Below, piece after piece: positions 1-12,619 of a stretch of DNA of 64,000 nucleotides. The translations under genes were made by a program, and so were the position numbers. The notes under the pieces were generated by a model. That model had not been told where the DNA came from and did not search any database. It saw only the letters and a list, made by a program, of their open reading frames with translations. The DNA comes from Bactericera cockerelli (Eukaryota > Arthropoda > Insecta > Hemiptera > Triozidae), in assembly GCA_024516035.1 (NCBI GenBank), contig CM044957.1, positions 18,001,224 to 18,065,223 of the forward strand, in the 5' to 3' direction. The stretch's first letter is position 1. The number at the start of each line of letters is the position of its first letter.

Positions 1-1530
1 TATAGATAAATATTGTCATTCTTCTCTTTATATTTTTCTTCTTCTTCTTTCTTGTTTATTTTATTATTATTATTTACATGAAGTTATGATGATCCTAGTA
101 CAAGAGCTACTGGTCTATTCCATGATAGCTACTGGAGATGCTCACTTCGTGATATCAAATTAAACATTGAACTGTCTCATGTACCTACACAAGATGGTGT
201 ACATGAGAATTTGAATTGAAAAACCAACTTGTGAGCCATTGCAAAGTAATTTTAAACAATTGCATTTTTCAACAGTTAAATTGTCAACAGTTGCATTTTG
301 CATGCATGTAACTTCTGTGTACATAATTATACAGAGCGCAGAAATTCATTTGTTGGGTTTCTCTTGTGCCAAATTTAGATACTAGATACACAAGCCAATT
401 AGTACGGACAAAACTTTTTATTTCTATATTTTCTCTTCTCTATTTCATTTCCCTGTGTAGGGAGGTGTGGTAGAGTTGGGAGAGAGGAGAGGTGGAAATA
501 ATATTTAAATTTATTTCGACGCAGAGGATGTTTTGAGCTTGAACTTTACACAGAAGATCTAACATTGTATGGGAACCATACGCACCCATTAGAAACGGTG
601 TGCCTGTAAGGCATTCAATTTTTCAACCCTTATGTTCAATTTTGCAACACAGTACTGATGGTCTCTTGGTTTGCTTTGTACATCCGTAAGCTGTAAATCT
701 CTATCCTGAGGTAAAAGCTCAGACGTTTTGTTGAAAACATGAATAATTGATACCAACTTCATAATAAAATTAAAACAACCTTTAGACCTATGAGTGATAG
801 TCACTAACTTGAGTAGCAGAGCCGTTGACAATAGTCTGATCTTTTTGACATTTTGAGTCGTCGGTTTTTTATGACTCTATGCCTTTCTATCGAAACATCT
901 ACCTACTCCTACACAAAGAATACATTGACAGCAATATGAGTTATGTGTTTAAACAAAATCATAAATAAAGTACTCGCAAATTTACAAGCACATACAACAT
1001 ACAATTATGCAAGAATACTGTCATACAAATCACCAATATTGAATTTATGAACATCGAGATATTGACATGACCAATACTTACCAATCACTACATTCCCAAC
1101 ATATGCCTACATGATTATTATACAGCTATAAATGTTCCTAGTAGAGCAAGTACCTTAGGTAGTTTCGATTACTCAAAATACAAAACTGCCATTGTAATTT
1201 ATAGGTTATATTATGGATGTGTGCAAAATTCAAACCGAAGCTATTAGTAAACCTACATTCCATTGCAAATAGTAAATTATAAAATGGCATAGGCACAATC
1301 TATGAAAGGTGAAGAGGGCACTGCTCGGATATGGATGATGCCAATTGCCAAGCCAAATAAAGCGTCAAGTGTGAAAAATGAAGATTATTACTCGAGTACA
1401 GCCGACTCAACTCAGCTAAGTGCCCCTTTCATTACCTGACAAGTATAGTTACACTGCTCGAACAATCCATATTATTATATTTTTTTTGCAAATAACTAAA
1501 TTACTAAATGATTATCAATCATTATTTTTT
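1..1530. other. unassigned AT-rich sequence
   Basis: No reading frame, RNA gene or repeat was recognised here. The left edge holds a T-rich and TTA-rich low-complexity tract (about 30-75). The open frames present are short and look like chance. Confidence 0.5.
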
Positions 1531-1533
1531 TTA

Positions 1534-2350
1534 AATTAAAGACGTGCACCAGTATGGGGAGCGGTCACCAGATGGCAAAAATATGTGACAGAGCTTGAGA
1601 AAGTGCAGAGGAAAATTATGTTAAGATTGTGTAGAGCATACAGGACTGCCTCTACTCCTGCGCTTCAAGTTATTTCTAGAAGCTTACCTATAGAACTGAT
1701 GGTACAGGAGAGGACAGAAATGTATGCTATACAGAAAATTAGGGAAGAGAACGAGAGGAGAGAGAGAGAGAGAAAGAGAAACTTGGATGGAAAAGTGGGC
1801 GAATGAAGAATCGAGAGGACAGAGGACAAAAAGAATAATAAGGGACGTGAGCGCGTGGCTTGAGAGAAAGCATGGTAACTTGACTTATCACCTGAGTCAA
1901 TTTTTGACCGGCCATGGTAATTTTCAATTTTATTTAAAGAGAATGGGAAAAGTGAGAACAGAGAAGTGTAGATATTGTGATGCGAATAGAGATGATGCTG
2001 CTCACACCTTTTTTGTGTGTGAGAAGTTTAAGGTCCAGAGAGAGGAGTGTTATACAGAGTTAGGGAGAGTGTTAAGTGTAGAGAATATAATAGAGGAAAT
2101 GTTAACGAGTAAAGAGAATTGGGAGGGTATAGAGAGAATGGTGAGAGAGATAATAGTTATAAAAGAGAGAGATGGGAGGGCACTACAACGAAATCAGTAG
2201 GTGCCCAGGGTGCCCTACAGCGCCGCACTTGAAGTAATGATATTTTTCGGTTCCAAGTGCGGTTAGCTTTTAGAGAAGGTGGGTTTTTAGTGGGTGGAAA
2301 TCCCACACCCCAGGATCTGGGTGTCTTTGAAAGATTTTTTCCTGCCTTCC

Positions 2351-2384
<34 letters not shown>

Positions 2385-2390
2385 AAAGAC
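1534..2390 (+). mobile_element. 5'-truncated R1-like non-LTR retrotransposon with target-site duplication
   Basis: The element body runs from about 1544 to 2380. It is bounded by a perfect 10-bp direct repeat, aattaaagac, at 1534-1543 and 2381-2390. It contains the 3' end of a LINE reading frame, a 3' untranslated region of about 150 bp with the stem-like GTGGGTGGAAATCCCAC, and a run of about 27 A just before the right repeat. Poly(A), a target-site duplication and 5' truncation are the classic marks of target-primed reverse transcription. The R1-clade assignment rests on the C-terminal protein motifs and on the resemblance of the 3' region to R1-type elements from memory. The flanks are not recognisable rDNA, so this is a dispersed copy rather than an rDNA-specific one. 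Confidence 0.85.
1546..2200 (+). pseudogene. C-terminal part of an R1-like LINE reverse transcriptase, frameshifted
   Basis: This is the end of the polyprotein of a LINE. The frame opens directly at the truncation point with APVWG, typical of the segment after the reverse transcriptase core, and continues through LEKVQRKIMLRLCRAYRT. It is interrupted inside a GA-rich microsatellite near 1750-1775, where the frame slips. It then continues in another frame to a stop at 2198-2200. The second part carries a CCHC-like zinc knuckle, C-x2-C-x8-H-x4-C (CRYC near 1969, then HTFFVC near 2003), preceded by VSAWLERKHG and LSQFLTGHG, which are typical of R1 and related clades. The catalytic core and endonuclease are missing, so the copy cannot be autonomous. 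The slippage site suggests microsatellite mutation after insertion. Confidence 0.8.
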
Positions 2391-4753
2391 TTTTAAAGAA
2401 TAATACAAATGCTACACAAAAAGCTCACTTCATTTACGAACCAGTCATTGTTGGAAGAAAGAAAGTTTTCCTCAATTCCCCCTCACAAAGGAGTAATGGG
2501 TCTGATGTTTGCAATTTGTGTTTCTTTAATAATATGTATGCTTCTTATAATAGTAAGTACTAATTCATTCGCACTGCCCGCAGTGATGTTCTCTGCTGGG
2601 TCCTTTGAATTACACCAGTCCCGCCCACTCACATTCCTTTCAGAAAATCATAATTATTGCAATATGAGACAGCCGCGCACATAACTCCCCGGCCATGGCA
2701 GTCAAGATTCTCCAATTTCTCAAATAGCATGCCCAATTGCCCATTCTTGAGAAAACTTTTGAAATGACTCCTCCTGAGTGTGCAAAAAAACTTGCCCAGA
2801 CGTATGTATCTCTTGTATTCAAAATAACCTTTTAGTCTTATTGATTGATGTATTGATTATGATAAATGTCGTTACTTACATTGGGATTTTTGAGAAACCT
2901 ATCAAACTCAGAAGTTTATTAGGTTCCTCAAAACCTATCAAACATAATCTCTAGAATATTTTTCGGGAAAAGCTAACAAAAAAGAAAATCACCACATTAG
3001 GATATCGTTGTAAGTCCCCCTAGTTTCATGTAAAAGAGTGGAAAAACCAGGTCAAACGTCAGAAGCATTAGCCTCGGGTGTAAAACGAATTCTATTCTGT
3101 CAGTCATACTCATAATATGTGCTGTCTTTTTATACAATACGGCTTACAAGGCTAAATTTAATAAACTTCTACGAGACCACAATTTTAATATTTTCATCAC
3201 GTATTTCACTGAGTAAAAAAGAGTTTTTTTTGTTGGTTACATGTTTACAATGCTGAAATTAAATAATTGCAGTATCAAGATAATTTCAGAATAGTTGTTG
3301 ATTCCAAAATAGATATCAAATAAAGAGCAGACAGATTTGTCTATTGCCAAGTTTATTACACCAGACTACCAAGTGCATGGCTAATTGATGGTTTGTGCAA
3401 ACACAGGTTCAACATTACCACAAGCAAGTTCTTTATCACAAGAACAAATAGCAATTTTTGATTGCCAAACCATAAACATGTGAGCAAATCAGATGTGTAG
3501 TAGGATATCTTCACTAAATCACTACCTAATTATTCCATGTTTTGACATCAGTAACACTCAGTCTACCTATGAGCTCATCTGTTTATTGTCTAACAATGGC
3601 TTTTAAGTAATTTTGTAGGGTTAGATAGTAACTGTAGTTAGGAAGGTATGAAACTATGAACATTAATGTACACAGCATAATAAATTTGGCATGGGTTTAG
3701 TTAAACTGATGAAATCGGACACCCATTATGAAGTTCTAACTTTCATATGAGTTAGCAAAGCTCTTTCCTAACGTATGTTTTGTGATTATGTCAATGCTAT
3801 ACCAATGTCATGTGTCCGTCTAGTAAATATATACTAAAGTGTTTGTGAAGTATGAGTCTCAGATTCAATTATTTTTATCATCATAATATATCTAGTAATA
3901 ATCAGAAATAAAGTATTGTTTAAATGTGGGTACCTACTTACTACCTCATGGCTTATAGCGCGATATGGATTTTTTCTCTCTTTAAATTGAGATGCTAGTA
4001 TTCTTGAATGAACAACTATCTATAGTGTAACTTGTCGATTTTTCTTCACCCTCAAGTGTAACTGCAGTTATCCCAATGACACATTCACTGGTGATCCTAA
4101 CATTCAGTACAACATGGACATAACAGTCATTTCTCGCAGCCTGTCCAACACAAAGGAAACATAATCTACTTCATCCGCCCGAGATAGCGTCGACCACTCA
4201 ACTATATTTCACTAAATACACATACTCGAGCATTGTCACGAGGTAGACATTCAACGTAAATATACATAATACCTATATGTTTTAACTTTTACACCATATT
4301 AAATGTAGATCTATGTAGTCATATGTACATAAAGCTATAGGTAACTATCATAGTAAATGTGGATATAAAAGCTGTACATATTCGAGCAATGTCAACCAAG
4401 TTGAAAGGAAACATTTACGATAGGTTTATGTAGGTATGAGGCTCGTAACAAAGGATTCTAAGAATGCCAGGCACTTTCATGTCCTCGAGTGAAAGTGGAT
4501 TGGTCGTAACTCTTCAGGAGGAAACCTTGAATGGGAAATCTCCTGGTGTTGACATCACAGCAAACAGAACAATATCGTGTTAGATCAATGTTCAATGAGA
4601 TAAGTATCTGGTTAGAAATTAATGTAGTTATCCACACGTAGGTAATACTTTGTAGATTTGTAAAAGTCTGTCTGTTGTGATACTTAAATAAATAGATAGT
4701 GTAGGTATAAGTTTAGTAATAAAGAACACAGCAATTTTTTTCATAAAGAGCTG
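2391..4753. other. unassigned AT-rich sequence
   Basis: No supported gene or repeat was found. A frame near 2409-2684 encodes a hydrophobic stretch but has no codon bias or splice context that I can defend. Confidence 0.45.
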
Positions 4754-4760
4754 TTAGTAG

Positions 4761-4975
4761 TCCCGGTAGCTCAGTGGTAAAGGCGGCACTCTGTGAATCC
4801 AGGGTTTCCAGAGGTCGTGGGTTCGAAACGCAGCCGGGACATGACAAGTTATCCTCCTATTTGGGATTTTTACCACATAATAATATGTCTTGGGCTTACT
4901 GCTGGAATAATGGGACTTTAATAGTCTTAATGGGGCAGTATAAAATAATAAGGTGATATTATTATTATTATTAGT
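4761..4975 (+). mobile_element. tRNA-headed SINE
   Basis: The first 80 bp resemble a tRNA. The ends GTCCCGG (4760-4766) and CCGGGAC (4834-4840) are perfectly complementary, an A-box-like TAGCTCAGTGGTAAAGG follows, and a B-box-like GGGTTCGAAAC lies near 4819. The anticodon arm is disturbed by about 8 extra bases, so this is not a working tRNA. A body of about 120 bp follows and ends in a (ATT)n tract at about 4959-4973. The short word ttagtag occurs on both flanks (4754-4760 and about 4969-4975) and may be the target duplication. A tRNA pseudogene without a body is the alternative. Confidence 0.65.
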
Positions 4976-7590
4976 AGATTCATAATAAAATAAAATAGAT
5001 CTTCCATAATATTGACACTGCGTAATAATTAGAATAATAAGTTCCCTTAGAACAAGGAATACCCCAGACATGTCATGCAGAAGTCAGGAACCTACTACCC
5101 AACAACCCTACCAATCTAACCATTATCTACCGATGCCGAGTACTTACATGGCGTAGAAAAGTTAGGGTATGCTGGCCATAATATTGATCGTGGATTCATT
5201 TGGACCCACCTGTTGCTTAGTTTTGGACCAGAAGACTTGCCCAGAACTAATAATGGTTGAATCTGATTGACTATATAAAATATCACCAGGGCAAGGACTC
5301 TGAATGTTACAGACCTCTCTTTAAATAAATATTCATTTAAAAAAGAAGTATCACCAGGTAAATATTAAATAATCTATACCCCAAACGGTGGCAAAAGTGA
5401 GAACTTGATGAAAAATGACCACTTTGAAATTGATCACGCTAATACAGATATGATAAGATTGAAGAAGTACAAAGAGTATGCCACATTGACCATTAGATCA
5501 TCGACAACTGTTAGGTTAGTCTACAGTAAAACACGACATGATGAAGAAACAGAAGATAACTCATATAATAAGGAACCTTTAAACATTAAAAGAGCAATAT
5601 TATGACTACATAATTATTTACCAATTATACAGGTCCCCATTAAATCTATTGATAGCTTTAACGAACCAGGAAATGTCTTTGAATGCACCTTTCAGAGAAA
5701 AACAAGTAATGATGAACAATAATAATTATTTTCAAGATGGCCTTAGCCTGCGGGAGATTTCCGTAAAACGGCATTAACGTGGACAAAACAAAGGGGAGCA
5801 CTTTACTTTATTATTGTTAATGTTAACCTTCACAGTGGCTTTATTATTTCTGACCTTAGATAATAAACTTAGGATGATGTCTCCAGTCTATTGGAGATAG
5901 TAGGTAGGTACATTATTATTATTAGGTATCTAGAAAAGTAAAATATGGCAGATGATAATCGTAACTTTACCAACAGAACAAAGTTTAATAAAGATGCTTG
6001 TTGTATGATATTATGTTCAATTGTTCATACTTGGATTTTGCAAAAGTTATGGACAATCTTATTAGTATTACTTACCATGAAAAAGATTTCATGGTAGGTT
6101 CAATTTCATAGGAGGATTGTCTTGGAATCTTTTGTTCTTAGCATATCCTTATCTATTTGCTTTCGGTAGATTTGGATCAACAAAATTGAAGTCACATAAT
6201 AATATTCCTTTTTAATTATTTTTTTAAATGGACAACTAGCACAAATTTTTTTTTTGTATAGTTGATCAATGAACATAGCATAGCATAAATTATGGTTTTA
6301 GCCATATCAAAACATTTTGGGTGCAACGCCTATTTTTGCCTTTAGTTATCCTATGATATTTACTAAATTTTCAAATTTTATAAGAAAATGTTCTTGATTT
6401 CTAATTAAAATGGCAATAGCCCGCGGCTTCAACAAATCCATACTTTAGGTAGATATACCTGCTGGTACATATTGTGTAAAGTATGAACAAACATTTCAAA
6501 TTTAGCTTAGGTATGTACGATTATTATAAAGTAATATGAAAGTATTTATTATGCACAGAAGTGACCACAATTCCTTGTAGGTTGTAGGACCTGGACAATA
6601 TTAACCATGCATACGTAAAATTCCATTTGTGTTATAATTTTACATCATAATACCGTAACTATAACTACCTAATCTATGCATGTATAACTCAGTTTTCTAC
6701 TATACGATATTCTCATGAGCATTACGTTAGCTCCAAGCGTGCTTTATTAAAAGCCTGCTCCTATCCGTGTTGGATCGTGGTAATAGCACGTCGCTCATTA
6801 CTACCCTATGTGGAAAACGATCTATCCACCTCGCTCGGTTTACTTTATTAATTCTGACCTCTCACTTGACCCGGAGAACGCCAAGCCCGTTTTCCTTGAT
6901 CATTGCATCGTATGTATCGCACTCAGAAGTATTGTTGGCAAGAGGACAACAATGAGGAATGCGTCAGTCTTGCCGGAGAGATTTATGGTTTTCTTTGCGA
7001 TGAGGACAAGGATATCCCATCTTCATTCACTATGTACCTCTTCAATTAGTGAATGAATTTCAGAGCACAATAATTCTTCTAGAGATGTATGAAAAACAAT
7101 TGAACATCAATACCCAAACACCCTTCTAAGAGACAATTCTTCCTAAACCTGAGTGATGCAATTGGAGCTTGAAAATAAACGACACAACCGATCTGTGGTT
7201 TTTACAAGACAGCTTTTGCTCCTTTCGAAATCAAATCTTGACCTACAATTGACAGGCCCAGAGACACATACATACGAGAACTACCTCATGTTCAACAAGA
7301 CTGACAGTACAGAAACCTGTACATACATGTGTCTGATCACTATCAGCAGGAAATTCGTTCTATGAGCTTTACTTGGTTCTCAGCAAGTTTTCAAATCATC
7401 TTCCTTCACCAAGGCTACCAGACTAGGGTATTCTCAGAATTCAACATGGACAAAACAAGACACTCACCATGTTTTGAATAAGCGATACTCTCAAGTGATC
7501 TGAATAATTCATGGCGGTGAAGAACTATGAAATCAATTCAATTCAATCCATATCTCGTAAAACAACATGCAATCGATCGGTCAGTACGAT
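4976..7590. other. unassigned AT-rich sequence
   Basis: I found no convincing exon, RNA or repeat. Open frames such as 6767-7056 and 7153-7365 lack recognisable motifs. Confidence 0.45.
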
Positions 7591-7594
7591 ATAG

Positions 7595-7861
7595 GGAAGA
7601 TTTGGCGTGGATAGGCCAAGTGATTGGCGATCTTCCCGACCTCGGGATGGACTAAGGTCGCGTCCTATCACGATTGCGAACAATTTTAATAGCTCGCGGA
7701 GAGAAGATTATACGTGTGTTGACATTTGGGATGCACTTAGCGAAGCTTTCCATGAATGCGGTTGTGGTCAGAGGTGCCGCCGAGACTGGTTAGGCATTGA
7801 CTTTTATAATGAGGAGCAGGGGCGTTGTGTTAATGAGTTGAGATTAGCCCAGATATTCTAA
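7595..7861 (+). CDS. possible terminal exon or small cysteine-rich ORF, unknown function
   Basis: An open frame runs from just after a TAG (7592-7594) to a TAA at 7859-7861. It has no ATG near its start. The stop-side end is rich in charged residues and cysteine: TCVDIWDALSEAFHECGCG is followed by RCRRDW and GRCVNELR. The sequence gatatag just upstream could serve as a splice acceptor, which would make this a last coding exon. Base composition is clearly richer in GC than the flanks, which supports a functional or once-functional stretch. I do not recognise the family. A chance frame or a fragment of an old transposon ORF is a real alternative. Confidence 0.25.
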   Translation, partial: GRFGVDRPSDWRSSRPRDGLRSRPITIANNFNSSRREDYTCVDIWDALSEAFHECGCGQRCRRDWLGIDFYNEEQGRCVNELRLAQIF

Positions 7862-10800
7862 GTTTTGCATCACGTCTTCTAGGAGTTGGTCAGAAATAAC
7901 AGAGATATTTCTATTTTAATTATTGCAAAAGTCTTTTTAAAAGTGTCAGGGATTGTCAATTTCTATTTTTACAGAAAATCAGTTGGAAAATGTAAGAATG
8001 AGAATAGCCATAGGTACTCGTACGACGTGCATACTGTCTGAAGCAAAGTAACATGACTTGATCATTGGACAGAGACCCAATCACGTAAATAAAGTCCACT
8101 TGAAATTATAACAGAACATGCATTATATTGCTAACATGTAATAACATGAGAAAAAGAGTTTCTCGATCACTTAGGGAGTTAGGCAGTTAACTGAGGAAAT
8201 AAGAGTTAACGACATTACCATACTGCGCTTTTGTTTAGAAAATTTTGGTAAACAACGTCAAAGAATTTTGTGACTTTAAGACTGCTGAAAAAACTTCAAA
8301 CTCAACTAATCGAGGTACCAAAACTTATCGAACTCATTTTAAAACACAGCATTCACACGATATGGTGTCCTAGAGTCCTTGCTCAAATAATAAACAGGTG
8401 TCCAACATCAAAGCTTACGTTTACGGTCTTTTTTAAGTTCTTCCATGTCTCTGGTAAAAACTTAAAGTGGTCACTATTATGTTATTGAAGAAGGAAAAAC
8501 ACCTCATCACAACAATTTACTGCCTCAATTAGGACTATCGTCTCGTAATGATAGCTCGGTTTAATGGCGAAGATGTATGAATGTTTTGCAAATCGTAAAA
8601 TACTTCAAGATCTAACGCAAAGAAGTGATAATGATAAACATTAAAACAAGATTACTGTGATAAATAATATAATAATGATTATAACGACGAATTGTCTATT
8701 AATACCGTAAGTTTTTTGCATTAAATGAGTTATAAATTGCATGACAGCAGGGGATGGCGAATGATAATACTTATAATGAGAATCCTCTGATGATGTAACA
8801 ATGGAAGAACAAGAAAAACGATTTAAATGCAAAATTACACCAACTCATCCTACGGATTGCTAGTGAATCGGCGAGAATTGGCCGTGACATTATACAGAGG
8901 TAAATGATACCAATAGATGACCCGAGCTGAGTGAAAGGTTTTCAGGATAAATGCATGGGTACCCAGCTCGCTAGCAATGTCTTATAGAGCCTGGTGAGAG
9001 ATGTGCCCGAACATTAGAGATGAACTGACCCTAGCGTTAGGGTTCAGTGAATCAATGGGTAAATCGGTTGAAGAGATGACCCTACACTGCCTTGCAGTCT
9101 CTACACCGCTCCACCCTACACCCATTCATTGGATAACTTACCATTGATTCCTCAGGGCATAGATTATATTTCTACACATCGTATAACATCTGGGAGGGAT
9201 ATTTTTTATTATTAGTAAAGTACCAAATTATGATAATTCTCATTGGTATCTTTAGGTACTACTTCTCTTTCAGACCCATAAGCTGACATTTCAAGTTCAG
9301 TTCGTTTTCCACATTGAAGAAATGGCACAGTAGAATCTGATGGATATCAAAATTATAAATTCTACGAACGTATATGAATCTCATAAAGGTTTAAATCTGT
9401 AGGTTTTGGTTATATTAAAGAAAAAGAAGGAGAACAATATTGTTTTAAAATTGGCCGATGAAGAATAAAACTTATTTGTCGGAAAGGCCTAACATCCCAA
9501 GGAGTTTCCAGATTCCAAGTAACAATCAGAGATTCACCAGGAAAAGAACACCATCAAGTTTTAAATATTAGGTACCTATAAGGTGCATTAGTTTTTATTA
9601 TTTCAAACAAATTGTATTTATAAAACAGAAGTGGTAAAACCGAATTATTGAAATGTCAGAGTTGTTGAATTAATTTGTCAATAAAGGTAGGTAGTGTACT
9701 TTGGAGATGGGCAATGGCACATTAGCAAATTACTTTATTTTAATAGATATTTTTTGTACCTCCCCATAATAGATATTTGTAGTTTGTGTTAATGTCCTCC
9801 AAAAGGTTAAATAAATTCGGAAATATTTTGTTCTATATAAACTCAACATTATTCCGATTTGCTCATACCGTTCATTGGAGCTAATGTGAGGTTTTGCTAG
9901 ACATGATAACACATTGGTTGCACATTTAGTGCAAGGAATATCACGTTAATCGGAAATGGTGAATTTAACTTGACAGGTACACTAAGAAGTTAAATAAAAA
10001 TAAAGTTATGGTTGCAGACTGCTGCCCTATGGCCGTACTGAGACATATTGCCCCTTGCAGATTTTTTTTTTCCTCTCCGTTAAACTGATCCGTTAATTTG
10101 ATGAATTTCAAATTCAATATGTAGTTATTTCCTATCATTAAACCAATAATATTTATTAATATTAAGAAAACATATCCCCATATTCTTTGAGTGTGTATGT
10201 TTCACATGCTATAGTTTAAAATCGTGCCAATTCGAGACAAAATTCTCATGGGCAATGTGGACTGAAACAATATGTTCGTGTTGTCTTACAAAACTGAGTG
10301 GGTGAAAGAGAGTTGCTATTGGCACGTCATTGTGAGAGAGATAAGTCGTCACTTCCGAGGGAAGACATGGAAGAAAGCTGTTGGGCGGTAATTAACTCAA
10401 CTCTACTCTGGTATCAAGGCGAAGTATCTCCAACAAACAAGCAAAGGAAATCCAATTATTTCCAAACGAAAGTGAAACTGCTCTGAGAATAGAACCTGGC
10501 AGAGATGTGCACGGAGGATGTCACACGTTACAAAGCAGAAACTCCAAAGAGGAATCCATTGACATCACATCGACAGGGTGGCCTAGGAACTCCAGAGTAC
10601 CTAATTTTTAAGATGGATTTTAAAAGGTGAAATGCATTAAATATTTCGAGGGGGGGACTTTAAAGTAGAAGAGTGTGGCTCGGGACTTATAAATAGAGTT
10701 CTTCGATTTGAGAACGAAAAGCATACACTCTTAAAAATACAAACAAATATCAGCATCTAACTGATAAATGTAATCCGATTGAAAAGCTGGAAACATTTTT

Positions 10801-12350
10801 GACCTATTTTAAGATGAAAAAACAATGCGACGAAAGGAAAATTGCCCTCAAACTCACCGTTCATCATGTGTCAGTGATGTCTTGAATTTTTTTGGCATTA
10901 CACTCACATTCTAACTAGTGTTTAATTCCACCAATGTCTAAGGTAAATAAGTGTGAGGATTGAAGGGTATCTTCAAAACTCACACGAAAACCAAGTTTAA
11001 TGTAGACTGTGATTTATTTTGACCTTCATGTCGGCTTTGTAGAGATGGGAAGCTAATTATTGTAAATTTTAATTAAGGAGCAACGTCCATTACATCTTTG
11101 GTATTTAAATGAAAACATGTTTCATCCAATTCAATTTGGTTACTGCCAAGACGAGAAGGTGTTAGTTTTGCCTTGAGTATGAGTTCTAACTTAGCAACAC
11201 GAGTTCGTGTACGTGATTTTCTTTTCCAAAAGTTCTCTCAGCAAAGTTGGCTACCTGATTTAAGTATAGGTTTCGATATGAAAATGGTCTTCTTCACTGA
11301 ATGCTACTGAGTACTGACTTCAGTAGATTTGTATTTCAGAAAACCGAAGAAGGAGGAGTCATTTGTTCACGACATATGAGCCCTAGAATCACCGAAGTTG
11401 GCAACACATAGTAAAAGTCATTTTGGCCCAGTTGGAATTTTCTTCAGATCTTTACATGATTCCCTTCATACCCTTCGTATACTCAATCCTATATCCTAAA
11501 GTCAAGGCCGCATTGTGTACGTGAAACCCTTCTTGTATGAGTGGGGATTTCTCTTTGATTTACACGATGTACACACATCATGTTACCACTATTATCAGAA
11601 CATGTAAAATTAAATGAACTTCGATTGATAATAAATGATAAAATTCATGTCCGCCTTTGGCTAGACATTCCAAGGTTGTTGGCAACACCTTCACATCTGC
11701 TGACTACTCGTCGCTGTCCTGAATGGCAGACCCGCAGACATATTTACAATTCTAATGTAATTATCATTGTCTTTTATGCAACCCTGTCAAAGATGCAATT
11801 GCAATCATGTGGAAATGAGATGCAGTTTTTTTCTGCATCACGCAGAGCAGAGCGAATCTCCTTCTTCGTCACCTAGTTAATAAAAAAAGTTTTTATTTAA
11901 ATGAATAAAATCTGCATTAATGTATTTCTCTGTTTGCTATGATTTATTCGCTGGAATCCACTGCCTCCTGCAAAATGCTCGCAGTCAAGGAAATGTGAGA
12001 TGGTGGATGGGTGCAGAGATTGCCAAGTATGCGTTCTGTCATGAAATATCCACAAAGGCAAAGGAGTGACGTATTACACAAGGATGTTGTGGTATGGTCC
12101 GACTGGTTGATGCCTCGAATGGGCATGTATCTTTTTTTCCAAGCAACAATATTGTATGTATGTAAGGGGAAAATATCCTTTCTAATGTAAAAATTACCTG
12201 TGGAGAAACATAGTCGACATTCCTTAGAAATTTTACTGATGGGTTGAGTTTTTGAATTAAAGTAGGTAAAAAAAAGGAAATATGTTGGTCACAATAACAT
12301 AGTACATACAATAAAACCATGTAAGATTATTTTATCGACTAAAATAGGTA
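7862..12350. other. unassigned AT-rich sequence
   Basis: No gene was recognised. A weak inverted pair (gaatcaatgggtaa near 9050 and ttaccattgattc near 9139) brackets about 100 bp, possibly an old small element. The rest shows nothing I can name. Confidence 0.45.
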
Positions 12351-12385
12351 AGATATTAAAATTGAAGTGTACGGACCACACTTAC

Positions 12386-12577
12386 GGTGCTCCCGCGGAA
12401 GTTATATCCCTTGAGAGAGTCCGTCACCTCCATGGGTTGATCCTCCAGGTAGTGAAATCTGCCTTGGTAGACGGCTGGAGTGATGGTGGTGAATTCCTCC
12501 TCCACATTTTCCTCAGGCTCGGGGGGAGAGGGTGGGGGGTCCGTGGGCCGTACGTCGTACACCCGGCGGTTGAACAT
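12386..12577 (-). CDS. putative host coding exon, proline- and acid-rich protein segment
   Basis: On the minus strand an ATG at 12577-12575 opens a 64-codon frame that ends exactly in phase at a strong 5' splice site, ACC|GTAAGTG (GT at 12385-12384). Codons are strongly G/C-ending in an otherwise AT-rich region, a good sign of a conserved exon. The product has a proline stretch (TDPPPSPPEPEE, residues 12-23), an acidic patch, then TITPAVYQGRFHYLEDQP. The frame stays open upstream of the ATG to about 12611, where tattag-like acceptors exist, so it may be an internal exon rather than the first one. The plus strand is also open here and has its own GTGAGT at 12594, but its codon use and composition are less protein-like. 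I do not recognise the gene. Confidence 0.5.
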
Positions 12578-12619
12578 GACGGAGATGCAAGGTGAGTTTA
12601 CACTATTTACTAAATAATC

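Noticed and set aside
4761..4840. Functional tRNA gene
   Set aside because: The acceptor stem is perfect, but the anticodon arm has extra bases, the D and T stems pair poorly, and a SINE body with an ATT tail follows.
9029..9046. ACCCTA/TAGGGT inverted words as telomere-like sequence
   Set aside because: There is only one copy each way and no tandem array.
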